Positions 1 through 14,818 of a DNA stretch of 64,000 bases are shown piece after piece. Each line of letters opens with the position of its first letter. The first letter of the stretch is position 1. The position numbers and the translations under genes are program-made. The notes under the pieces are model-generated. The model was not told the DNA's origin. It saw nothing but the letters and a program-made list of their open reading frames with translations, and did no database searches. Origin of the DNA: Lingula anatina (Eukaryota > Brachiopoda > Lingulata > Lingulida > Lingulidae); assembly GCF_001039355.2 (NCBI RefSeq), contig NW_019774180.1, forward strand, positions 698,315 to 762,314, written 5' to 3'.

Positions 1-2710
1 CCTCGCAAGGTCAGCTAACACAAGGATGAATAAGTCCCGCTGTAAAGATGATGGTGTGAATCAACTATGTTGACAGTTCACGGTACCCTGTTATAGATAG
101 AGATAGCTATAGCAGTTAAAGGTGACCGTGACTTCGCGCGTGTGTGTGTGAGAGAGAGTGACTGAAACAGTTGAAAACGTTACAACCTTAAAGTTAAACA
201 AATACACCCTACATTTATAAGGCGTCAAGCACGTCAAAGCGCGTAACATGTTAATAGGCTAAACGTGCTTAGGTGCTAAACGCGCGGAAAAAATGAGACA
301 AAACAGGCGCTTAGAAATGTGTCTCCGAGCTAAACACTGTTTTTACAGTGTGTATATAGGACTATACGTGTGTTCACATTTTTACACCAGTGGTTCCTAA
401 TCACTTCGCATAAATCTATGGTTTGTTAGCAAGGGCATTGATTTTATTATAAAGTTATTGTAACGTGCTTTTGGTTTATAAACGCAGACTGCATTTTAAC
501 TAAAAACAAGAAAGATATTAATGATTGACATATATAAGTACTGTACTGTACCTCTTTAAGTTCAACATAAAAATATTCATGTCGGATAAACTTTAAATTC
601 TTCAGCGCAACTATTTTCTGCCCGTCATTGCGCCAATATTTGAAAACTATTTGAAAATGTATAAACTATATGCAGGCGAAAAATCCGATCTTGACCCATG
701 ATAATGTCATAACAAGTGTTACAACAATCCTTATTTGATAAATATGAATTTCAAGAGGAATTTCTTAACGCCCATCGTTATTTTTCTTCATAAGTAGGTA
801 AACTAAGCCGAAAGCTCTCATCGTCAGCCACTAACAATAGAAATAGTGTGAAAAGTCCAACTGGCTCGATTTAGGCCTATGGTACAAATACGCCAGTCTG
901 GGAACTAAGGTGCAGCGATTAGTTTTCAAATGGTTTTCAAAAATACGCCAGGGAAGTCACAGAAGAGAATATGAGTGCAGTAAAATACTTAATGAGATAC
1001 ATGGGGAAATAAATGCAAACAAATGTCAAATATAATTGGAAGAAGTCTGCAATAAAAATAATAGAGATAGAAGGGCATAAGGTTGTAGTTGCCTTCGGAA
1101 TAACGATTTGAATATCTTGACTATATTGTAAACCACCAGTGGGTAAGTAAATTATTAAGGTTAAGGTATTTTTGTTATGTTTCAATGGTAGGAAATACAC
1201 CAGATGTCGTAAATTAATGCACTTTTGTTGATATCATATTGATTTGCTCGCAAGTTGAAATCGTAACAACAAATCAGCGACAAATCGGTTACCTAACCGC
1301 CACGACTAAATGTTAACCAGACATGTTGACGATGTTCCACGTTGGTATTGATACTTGGGCGTTGGAGAATTGCTCACGTAGTAATTAATGAACCCATTGA
1401 AAACTACGCAATCAACAGGAGTCAGATGAGCCAATGAACAACAACACCACATTAAAATGGCATCGGAGATGATGTTAAATTTTATCTTGACTCTCCAGGT
1501 GCTATTAGATCGAAATGATTGTTGAAAATAGGAGCGCTTTTCTAAACAGATAAATGATTGTTGAAAATAGGAGCGCTTTTCTAAACAGATAAATGTTTAA
1601 TTCGTGGTTAAGGAGGCATTGCCTCATTTTTGCCTCATTCTTTTCTTATTTCAATAATAAAACATAACGGTTGTTGACACCGGTAAAAAAGTTTGCTGTT
1701 TTTCTTTGGCCTCTGACTTCTGAGAGGCAGGCTGATACCAAGGTTTTGAGAACCCAATTTATTTTTTTTCACGAACAGTAATGAAAAACAAAAACACATA
1801 AAACAATAATACGCAGAAGACTGACAAATGTGACTATAATTCCACGAAACATGCAACCACTATCGTTAGCTCAAGGACGCTCTTACGGCAATGGAAATCC
1901 TGCTTTATTATTCCACTTCATTTAGGTACTTGGACAATTTTAAGGTCTGCTACTTCATTGTCAGAATTTCCTTGATGCAGTTCCTGTCTCCCACAGTAAG
2001 TCATTAAAGCAGTATATATCCAATGTGCATTGTGTATCTGAAGAGAATGATTATTTGTTTCCATGTCGCAGCTGGCATCGATTTATAACAGATTTGCAAC
2101 AAAGACCTGTCGCTGCATGAACATTGAACATCGAGTTATTATTAAGATCACCGTAGCTTTGAATAATGAAGTGAGCACTGGCTCGCAAGTAGTCTTTTTT
2201 CGTTTCGGGTTGACGCACACTCGATTTTTTTAATTGGCAGGCAATGTGAATTTCTGACTGGAGCGAAAATTTTTATCTTGTCAGCTTATCGATTTCTTCT
2301 CCTTCCTTTCATCATTATTGTTATTCAGTGGTTTCATTTTCTAAAATGAAATAAAATAGAATAAAATAAAAGATTCAAGTTAGTCACGTTTGGAGTAACA
2401 CTGTATATTTGATAGTTTGAGATTTTAAGACTCTGGGTTTCTTCATGTGAATAGTACGGAGAACAATAAATATATAAAACACTGCAGATTCAATTTTTTT
2501 CGACATAAATGTCAGATGAAGCAAAAAGTGAAAGGAATGAAAGATTCCGACACTTCCTTTACTATTAAGGCATGGATTTGTCCATTAAATGAAATCAATA
2601 GCTAAGTTGGTTAATAAAGTCAAGAAACGCCGTTACACTAAGGTGTCAAAATGTCAGATAAACCATAAAGGCCCATGTCTTCGTGATTAATGGGTGTTTC
2701 CCTCGTAAAC
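1..2710. other. Gene-free left end
   Basis: I see no exon with convincing splice sites or a recognisable protein here. The reading frames are short, AT-rich and unrelated to known families. The only structured element is a 39-bp tandem duplication near 1513. A gene whose body lies to the left of the window cannot be excluded. Confidence 0.5.
1513..1595. repeat. 39-bp tandem duplication
   Basis: Two adjacent copies of a 39-bp unit beginning AAATGATTGTTGAAAATAGG are identical over their full length, with a few extra bases of a third. This is a recent local duplication in otherwise non-repetitive DNA, with no evident function. Confidence 0.9.
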
Positions 2711-2905
2711 TTATTTAATGACTACCTCGAGATTGAATACCCTCCGATGAATCTGTGACTGCTCTATGCTCATTGAACACGCAGGATTGTCATCTACTAT
2801 GAACTGAATGCTGTCCTCTTCTTCATCAAACTTGCGCCTTATCGGAATATAAAGAATATGAACAATGTACCCAACATTACCAATGGTAACCACAAACCTT
2901 AAACA
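2711..2905 (-). CDS. Possible terminal exon of an unknown membrane protein
   Basis: On the minus strand a pyrimidine-rich stretch ends in AAG at about 2906. It is followed by an open frame that runs to a TAA at 2711. The encoded peptide has a hydrophobic segment (FVVTIGNVGYIVHILYI), then RRK, then an acidic tail (FDEEEDSIQF) ending EVVIK. That order resembles a last transmembrane helix with a cytoplasmic tail. I do not recognise the family and found no upstream partner exon. If the exon is real, its gene would have to extend rightwards past the intronless receptor. It could equally be a chance frame. Confidence 0.25.
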   Translation of the reverse strand, partial: CLRFVVTIGNVGYIVHILYIPIRRKFDEEEDSIQFIVDDNPACSMSIEQSQIHRRVFNLEVVIK

Positions 2906-3904
2906 CGAAAAACAGGTATTGACAAAGATATTCTGCAAATATTTTGACACAAACAGAAAATGGAACAATACCCCGTATGAAATGTCAGCCCCGTAAAATG
3001 ACGGACACATTCATAATTGAGGAACTGCGCTTGTCATTAATCATTAAAGTCTCTGGAGTTTGCCATGATTTAGAACCAAAAGAGTCAATAATGACCCTTA
3101 AAGGGAAAGCGACACTGGTGCTTTTATTTTTTCACTCTATGTCGGATCGGACTTGAAATGTCAAGCCAGAGCCAAAGGAAATACTGTTGAAAACCGTGAG
3201 ATAGAAATGGCATAGTGCGCACCTGGTAAGTAAATTAATGCTAAGGTGTTCGTCGTATATTGCCTAATTCAATAACGTACTTTACACTTGGCAGGGCACA
3301 TAACTACAAGTGTACTTCTTCATTTAACATATTTTGATTGAATGAAATTTTGTTTAGAGCATAATTTCTGTCGTAGTCGTTTCTTCAGAATAGTGTTTTA
3401 CATGTACGATGTACGTGAAAAAAGTAATATAAGGCATTAAAAGGTAAACCGTTTACGTTGAATATGAACTGTCATATGTATGTCTGGGCGTTTGAGGTGT
3501 CAATTTTAAGCAGTGCTTATTCCAAAATTGTATCAAATGTTTGTGAACTCATAAACCAATTTTGAAAATGTGATTGTAGCTGTGATAAATACAGATTCAT
3601 TGCCTGCTGGAATAAAGAACTGGAATCAACTGAGTCCAACGGTAATTAGAAGATACAAGATGCCACCGTCATTAGCACCGTGAAAAACATCTTTTTATAT
3701 CAATGCCGATTGACCAAAGAGGAAAAGAAGACACGGTCGTCATTTCCTGTTAATTACATTCATTAGGTTAATTCGGGATGACCCCTGTTCGATTGATTAT
3801 TATTATCGCGGGTGATGAATGTTTTTATTATTTATCAGAACAGTTCCTGACAAAGTATTAAAGAAATGGCAAAACTTAATGTGTGAAGCATCAATGACTT
3901 TGAG

Positions 3905-3912
3905 TATAAAAG
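3905..3912 (+). promoter_or_regulatory. TATA box of the receptor gene
   Basis: TATAAAAG lies about 145 bp upstream of the receptor ATG. A polypyrimidine tract ending in TAG at about 4006 could be a splice acceptor, so a short 5' untranslated intron may lie between them. The motif is seen; its use is inferred. Confidence 0.45.
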
Positions 3913-4056
3913 CAAGAAACTGTTCGCCCTGTACCACACCAGAGCCTGGCAAAGCAAAAACTCCACGCGTTTTAGCCTAATTGACGTATTTTTCTATTTT
4001 TTTTAGAAATATACGAAGGAAATACCTCCATATAAGATTCAAAGAAGATTGCAAGC

Positions 4057-5226
4057 ATGTCTAACTACACCTACATCAACGCATCAACTGTCGCTGAAGA
4101 CCCTCATGCTGAAGACGACTTCGTAAGAGCAATCCAAAGAGTCACTGCTACGTTGTACGAAACATTCCCAATTGTTTTTCTGATATTTGGGACTTTGGGC
4201 AATACTTTGAGCTTTGCCGTGCTAACAAGAAAAACGATGCGCAAGAACTCAACCACTTTGTACTTGGCAGTTTTGGCAGTCACCGACTTGGCTGTCCTGT
4301 GGCTGGGCTTGACCAGACATGCCGCCATTGCCTTTCAGAACAAAGACGTGAGATTGCTGCACTCCTCTCTTTGCAAATTGCAACGATTTTTCTTGTACTT
4401 TAGTTTAGACTATTCAGCGTGGATTCTAGTCGCTGTAACAGCGGAAAGGTGTTTTTCAGTGTACTTTCCACTGAAAAGCCTTACTACATGCACCCGAAAA
4501 CGTGCTGCAATTGCTCTTGCTTGCATAGCAACGGCTATGGCTCTGAAAAACGCCCATGTTTTTCTGAGTCGTGGACTGCAATTTGCCACAGATGGTGACG
4601 GGAAAACGATCCTCGTGAGTGTGTGTGGCTACCCCTCGCCAGGGTATAAATTCTTTTGGAGCTATGTTCTGCCCTGGATCGTGTTTTTGGTCTATGCTTT
4701 GGGCCCATTCCTAGTTATACTCGTTCATAACCTACTGATCATAAGAAAGGTAATCCAGCTTCGCAAAAAAAGAGAAACTATGATCGCAAACAGTGGGAGT
4801 GTAAACTCGGATCCAACTCCTGCTGCTGTCATCGCGACATCTTCCAGAGACGATGGGCCAAATTCTCAAGAAACAGCAGGCACTCCCGGAACATCAAACA
4901 ACATAGCTGCGCCAAGTAATGAAGGTTCATCTTATCAAAAGCGAGTCACCCAGATGACCGTCATGTTAGTGACTGTTTCCATCACTTTTCTTGTTCTCGC
5001 CACCCCAAGCTTTCTTCATGGTATTGTCAGCCCGCACTGGTACCGTGCTATTGAAACCGATTACGACAAGGCAGTGTTTGGTTTGATCAGAATAATAGTG
5101 TTGATGCTCAACTATCTTAATCATTCGGTTAACTTTATTTTGTACTGTATTAGCGGAAAGCAATTTCGACTGAATTTTTTAAAGTTAGTTTGTAGAAAGA
5201 ATAAGGTAGGACCACTTGCACAATAA
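4057..5226 (+). CDS. Class A (rhodopsin-type) G protein-coupled receptor, FMRFamide/peptide-receptor-like
   Basis: A single-exon receptor of 389 residues at the plasma membrane, presumably for a neuropeptide. N-glycosylation sequons lie at N3 and N8. TM1 carries GTLGN (N49) and TM2 carries the conserved Asp (D77). C106 and C190 would form the extracellular disulfide. The TM3 end reads ERC (130-132) instead of DRY. TM5 has P206. The third intracellular loop is long and Ser/Thr/Pro-rich (about 235-295). TM6 has a TP pair (316-317) but no CWxP motif. TM7 reads NFILY (359-363) in place of NPxxY, and C379 could be palmitoylated. A possible AATAAA lies at 5256. This pattern fits the expanded invertebrate orphan peptide receptors. 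The ligand cannot be told, and the exact subfamily is a guess. The ATG opens the frame just before a normal extracellular N-terminus. Confidence 0.85.
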   Translation: MSNYTYINASTVAEDPHAEDDFVRAIQRVTATLYETFPIVFLIFGTLGNTLSFAVLTRKTMRKNSTTLYLAVLAVTDLAVLWLGLTRHAAIAFQNKDVRLLHSSLCKLQRFFLYFSLDYSAWILVAVTAERCFSVYFPLKSLTTCTRKRAAIALACIATAMALKNAHVFLSRGLQFATDGDGKTILVSVCGYPSPGYKFFWSYVLPWIVFLVYALGPFLVILVHNLLIIRKVIQLRKKRETMIANSGSVNSDPTPAAVIATSSRDDGPNSQETAGTPGTSNNIAAPSNEGSSYQKRVTQMTVMLVTVSITFLVLATPSFLHGIVSPHWYRAIETDYDKAVFGLIRIIVLMLNYLNHSVNFILYCISGKQFRLNFLKLVCRKNKVGPLAQ

Positions 5227-5839
5227 CTGAACTTAATGAATGGAACATGACACTAAATAAACTATTTTAGATACATGGATAATAGTTTAAGCAATGGATA
5301 TCCGACAAAATTGTAAATTTTAAATCAGCCCACCAGGTGAAATATTTTTGTGCTCTGGGTATTTTTAGACCTAGTAAAAGCTTATATAAAATGCATTGGT
5401 TTTGAATTTGACTTTGAGGTAGGGATAGGACTAAAGAGATTTTTTTGTTAAGATAACCGTACTTTTGTCAACCATCCACTTGATCTGAACAAAAAGTGAT
5501 GACGATTGCCAAATATTAGTAAACTAAAGATAGTGCCTAGAATCTTGGTTTAAACTCTTTTATTCACTGGTATAAACATTGTTATAAAAGCTATATGAGA
5601 GAGGAATTTTCTTTTAAGGATTGAAGAAGGGCAAATAGTTAAAGCAGGGGATATTTAATAATAAATGTAAATGTATTCATTATGGTAATTATTTAATAAT
5701 TGGAGTATGGGTATTTTCTGTTACATATTGCTTTGAAATCAATTTTTGTAAAAAAAAAAAGTAATGGTAGATCAGTACAGAAAAATGTAAAGCTTGCCTT
5801 GCTTAAAGTGCCATTTACAGATAAGACCACAAGTCGTTA

Positions 5840-5845
5840 CTCTCT

Positions 5846-5881
<36 letters not shown>

Positions 5882-5896
5882 GCGCGCGCGCGCGCG
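5840..5896. repeat. Compound microsatellite (CT)n(CA)n(CG)n
   Basis: An uninterrupted change from CT to CA to CG dinucleotides over about 57 bp. The CA and CG parts alternate purine and pyrimidine, the sequence type able to form left-handed DNA. Confidence 0.95.
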
Positions 5897-7311
5897 TAAC
5901 ACAAAATATAGATGTTTTGATCGGTTTTGAAACCCTTTTTTGTTAACACCATCAGTGTCGTGTGCATGCTTAAATAACATGTACTATGTAGTTATAAATT
6001 TAGCCCAACAGACAGGTATAAGCAGATTCGAGCGTCTGGTTAATTCCATTCTTAAAGAGTACATCGTTACGAAATAGTGTTCCTGTGCTGCTACCATTAA
6101 TTTTTGACATAAAAAGTGCTTTAAATCCAAAAGACATATTTTAAATAAACATTTGGTGTTTATATACAGTTTATATACACACTCAGTCAAGTAAATTGTG
6201 TGGAATGTTCAAAATGTATCACATACTAGTATCGGCATGCTTGTTTTTTTAAAGGCTGCAAATATTATTATGTTTGGTGTCTTTATAATCAGAAAATGAT
6301 TATTAATGATATAGTTTAGTGATATGTCTGATTAGTTTTTCTTGAGATTTATTTGAAATCTAATGTTGTCTTAATTCTACTCAATAGAAGACTACAACAA
6401 TAAATCAATAAACTTATTTAAGGAAAATATGTTTTAAAAAGCCATGCCAGAGAATTAGTTTGGTAAAAAGGGATTTAATTTTAGTAATAAATTTTTTTAA
6501 AAAATGAAAACGTGGGTGCTCTTGCTTCCTACAAAACAATGTCAACTCAAACGCGGGATCACATAGCGGTAAAGAAAAAGATGATATATTGATGCTCCAT
6601 TACTGTCGTCAAGACATTCACCTTCATTATTTCCTCATTATATCAACCAGATGAAAAAACGACGTTCGTTAATGTCCTGGAAAGAGCCATTAGTCTTCGC
6701 GCGTCACACAAAAATTCTTATAGAGAAGGTTGAATAAGCATCTAATGAACCATTACCGCCAGGTTCATTAGAGGGCGTGATTGCACATTCGCGAGTGTGT
6801 CCAAGCACGTGCTTGTTTGCATGTGCGTGATCGGGTCCAAAATTTGTTTGTGAACTTCTAAACCGATATTTGTCATCAAATATGTGTGTGGGGTTGTAAG
6901 TGTCAAAATCATTCAGTGCATAATTTTAAGTATAAGTTAACGTTTTAAGTTAGACTATCAGTGCAAAAATAAAATGTTCTTTGGTTCCATAAGACATTTT
7001 ACTTTCATTAAAACCTCAAAATATCCACCAGGCCACCAGGAAAGAGCCATTATACAAAAATTCTAATCGAGAAGGTTTTGCCTGACTGGCAGTGGAAAAA
7101 ACGCCCCTTGTTGTCAAAGAAAATGTAATACAGAAATGATTCGTAACTAATTTGTTTCAGCTAAAACAGCGTACCCTTTCTATCATGGTTAGTAAATATC
7201 AGTGTGATTTTGTCAAATAAATCTGCCTTATTCTTAGAGTTATCCTTAAACCAGGGAATTTTTCTAATTATAAAATACACACATTCTCAAGTGCACAAAT
7301 ACACACAAAAC

Positions 7312-7314
<3 letters not shown>

Positions 7315-7352
<38 letters not shown>
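7315..7352. repeat. (GA)n microsatellite
   Basis: About 19 GA dinucleotides, preceded by a short CA-rich stretch. Confidence 0.95.
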
Positions 7353-7355
<3 letters not shown>

Positions 7356-8154
7356 ACGGGGATGCATTCATCTCCCCTTAACAAATTATGTAAATAGCAA
7401 AAGGTAAATCGCGTTTTTCTATTGAATTCGTCTATTAATGGGTTTAAATTACCATTATTCATTAAATATTCTCTGTAAAGCTGTTTATCTCAAGCGAAAC
7501 AAAGTGCATATATTTCCTGTTGGTGTGCAAATTCCACATTTGTCAAAATCTGTCATAAATACATAGTAAGGTAAAGTTCAAAATAAAACAATTTTGAAAA
7601 AGTACAAATAATTGAAATATGGATTTATTCTCTGTTTAAAGGTTTTCATCGTTGGAAACCATATGCCTAGGTTAATTTTTTTTGTGCCTTTAAGCATGCT
7701 TACTAGTATACTAATACAGTGCTAGGTGAAAGAAAAGCTTCACCTATAAGTTGAACACATACTGTAACAAAACAGACGGTGATATCTCCGTGCAAACATT
7801 AAAATTGTATGGCGTGGAAGACGAAGTAAAAACAAATTTTGGCCTCAGATATGCGGACATTCATATCTTGAGACTGATTTCCAGGAGTGAAGAACTGAAG
7901 AGTACCTGTCAATGTGAAGAAGAAGCTAATCACATACAAGAGTGTTTGAACGACTGAAGTTCCTCTCAAACTGATTAAAGTAAAAAAAATTACATGTACA
8001 TGGAATAAATGAATTGTCCTAATAGCACACCTGGTTCAAAATTGCTTTGGCATTACTTGATCTTTGATTTGTCCCTCAGACTGATAACAGGTGGCATAGA
8101 GAAAAGGCGTTTTCTTAAGAAAAATGAACGCTGGTCATTTAAATGGTCACAAAA

Positions 8155-12763
<4,609 letters not shown>

Positions 12764-14743
12764 CTTAAAGTTAAAAGTCAATCTATTAGACGATCTAGAT
12801 CAGAAGATTTGGACCTATTTATATGATGTTGACATTTTCCAGAAAACTGAAAATAGGATTTTTAAAACTTGCAGTTTTAAATACATTTCAATCACATATT
12901 ACATAAACACATAAGCTCTACTTGACTGAATTTACCAAAACCGCAACATTCAAAGAATGTCACATTCAAAATTTAAAAAAAATGTTTATTATCTAGTTCA
13001 AGTACAGGCCTAAGCCATCATCTCACCACACACATACCTTGTCGGTTCAGTGTCCACAGTGTCACTGTTTTTTGAAGTCTCCTGAGTTCACTATAAGTTG
13101 TAAACCGTGATATTAAAGGGTGCTACTTGTATCTTACATTTCCTCACATGACTATTGTGACACTGTTATCGAAGTGCAAAGGACGCCCTTTGAGATATTG
13201 GTTATCGGGCCATACCTCGACTCTTTGCACTATCTAGAAATTAGGTGATAAGAAATAGGTAGAAAACGTTCTCATAGGCTGACACTGCGATGCGCTTGCC
13301 ATGATTCTACGTACAGGTCAAACCAGAAATAGGGGATACTCTCGTGGCATCACGATGACGTTTCGTCCCATTTGTCCGTGCCAAGACGCCCTGCAATGGG
13401 TGTAAGGGGTGGGGGTACTTTACATGGTGATGGGTATATGTAACACAAAACCAAGGTCGTTTGCTTGGATTTAAGGATATATCATAGTTGATGCAAGATT
13501 TATTAAAATCTCATAGTAAGTATTTTAAACAGAGCCCCTGGGTTGACAAGTTTGAACTCTGTTGAACTACATACACTATAATACAATACAATACAATACA
13601 ATAGGCTACAGTTTATTTCATGTCGGAAAGAATGAAAGTACAAACATTTGCTGAGTAGCTATTCACCGACAGAATAAGTTAGATAATGATACAATGTTTA
13701 CTACTACTATTTCTAACTACTTCTATTGATTAAAATTACTACAGGAAAATAAGGCCTATCAGCTGGCATACTAGTAGTATGATACGTGATTATAGCTGGT
13801 AATTAATTAAGTTTACATTGAGACATCATCATTTCAGTTTAAATATATCATTATCCATATGCTGAATATGCAGAGTTTACTTGGAGCGTCCAGATATGAT
13901 GAGAGTTTTCTTAATCATGATACATTTAACTGGCAGGCACTTTTCTTGAAAAGTTCATATAAATGCTTATCAAAGGTGAGCTGTGAGTCAAAATATACAT
14001 GTATTCATTTTTCCATCAGTTTTCTAGATGTCATCTTGTTCTTCGTATAACTTTACTTTTTTAAATGTCTTAATCCACTATTAATCTACCGTTTGATAGA
14101 CCAACGCCTGAGCAGCAAACCGCTACTGAGCTGCATTTATTGTAGGACCTGTGTTGTTCACTTTATGTTGTTCACTCTATGTTGTTCACTTTTGAACATA
14201 TATGGCATAGCCAGGAGTAAAGGGAGTATCGCAAAAAGATGACCCCACTTATCTCTCTGACCAAGGGCGCGAGTAGTCTTTAACAAATTATATAGTATCG
14301 CTGAAATTTTAATTTGTATTCTATTTCAGAAGCCCTTGATATCAGAGTGTAACTAAGCTCGCTAGACAATTTATTAAACTTGACACAATTAAGGTCTATC
14401 AGTTCTTTTACAAAGAACATGCACTTGCAATATAGCGACGATAGGCCTAGGCCTACTGGAGGAAAATTCAATAAAACCGGCATTCATCACACACTTCACT
14501 TCATCGTATGTAATGCCCTATCAAAGATATTACTAGATAACTGTTCATGATAGATTCTAACGAGAAATTCATTTTAAACTGGGGAGAAACAGATTAAGAG
14601 CCTGTCCACTTAATGCTCTGACAGTTGGCTAACAGTGTTAGGTACCTGGCAGTGATGGTTGAAATAGGTGTGACAGTGCACAACAATTGCGTTTTCTAAA
14701 ATCGCATCTAACACAATATCCAGACAGTCTTGACTGAGAGGAC
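12764..14743. other. Intergenic region between cathepsin L and UQCR11
   Basis: The divergent upstream regions of two genes. Beyond the cathepsin TATA box I see a short ATACA pentamer repeat (about 13578-13602) and no coding signal. Confidence 0.5.
12815..12824 (-). promoter_or_regulatory. TATA box of cathepsin L
   Basis: The minus strand reads ATATAAATAG, 52-61 bases upstream of the cathepsin ATG. This spacing fits a TATA promoter with a short leader. Confidence 0.6.
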
Positions 14744-14771
14744 GCCGCATGCGCACACAGCAACCGGAAGT
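14744..14771 (+). promoter_or_regulatory. NRF-1-like and ETS (GABP) motifs of the UQCR11 promoter
   Basis: GCCGCATGCGCA at 14744-14755 matches the NRF-1 palindrome at 10 of 12 positions. ACCGGAAGT at 14763-14771 is a consensus ETS site. Both lie 48-75 bp before the ATG. Paired NRF-1 and ETS/GABP (NRF-2) sites are characteristic of nuclear genes for respiratory-chain subunits. The binding is inferred. Confidence 0.55.
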
Positions 14772-14818
14772 GTCGAAAGGCGAAAGGATAAGGCATCAAA
14801 TTCCTCAAAAATATAAAA

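Larger units (their letters stand above)
5227..8154. other. Intergenic region between receptor and cathepsin L
   Basis: No gene is recognised. The region holds the receptor 3' flank, a compound CT/CA/CG microsatellite, a GA microsatellite, and weak direct similarity between about 6675-6730 and 7035-7075 (shared GGAAAGAGCCATTA and ACAAAAATTCT...GAGAAGG). A TTTATT at about 7622 would be a poly(A) signal for the minus-strand cathepsin gene. Confidence 0.5.

Noticed and set aside
3480-3570. Similarity between this stretch and about 6828-6880, on either side of the receptor
   Set aside because: Shared words (TTTGTGAACT, TAAACC) are too few in AT-rich DNA to claim a duplication.
7751-7957. 68-codon frame ending in a Cys-rich piece (TCQCEEEANHIQE)
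   Set aside because: It vaguely resembles the end of retroelement proteins but starts with TTG, and nothing around it supports an element.
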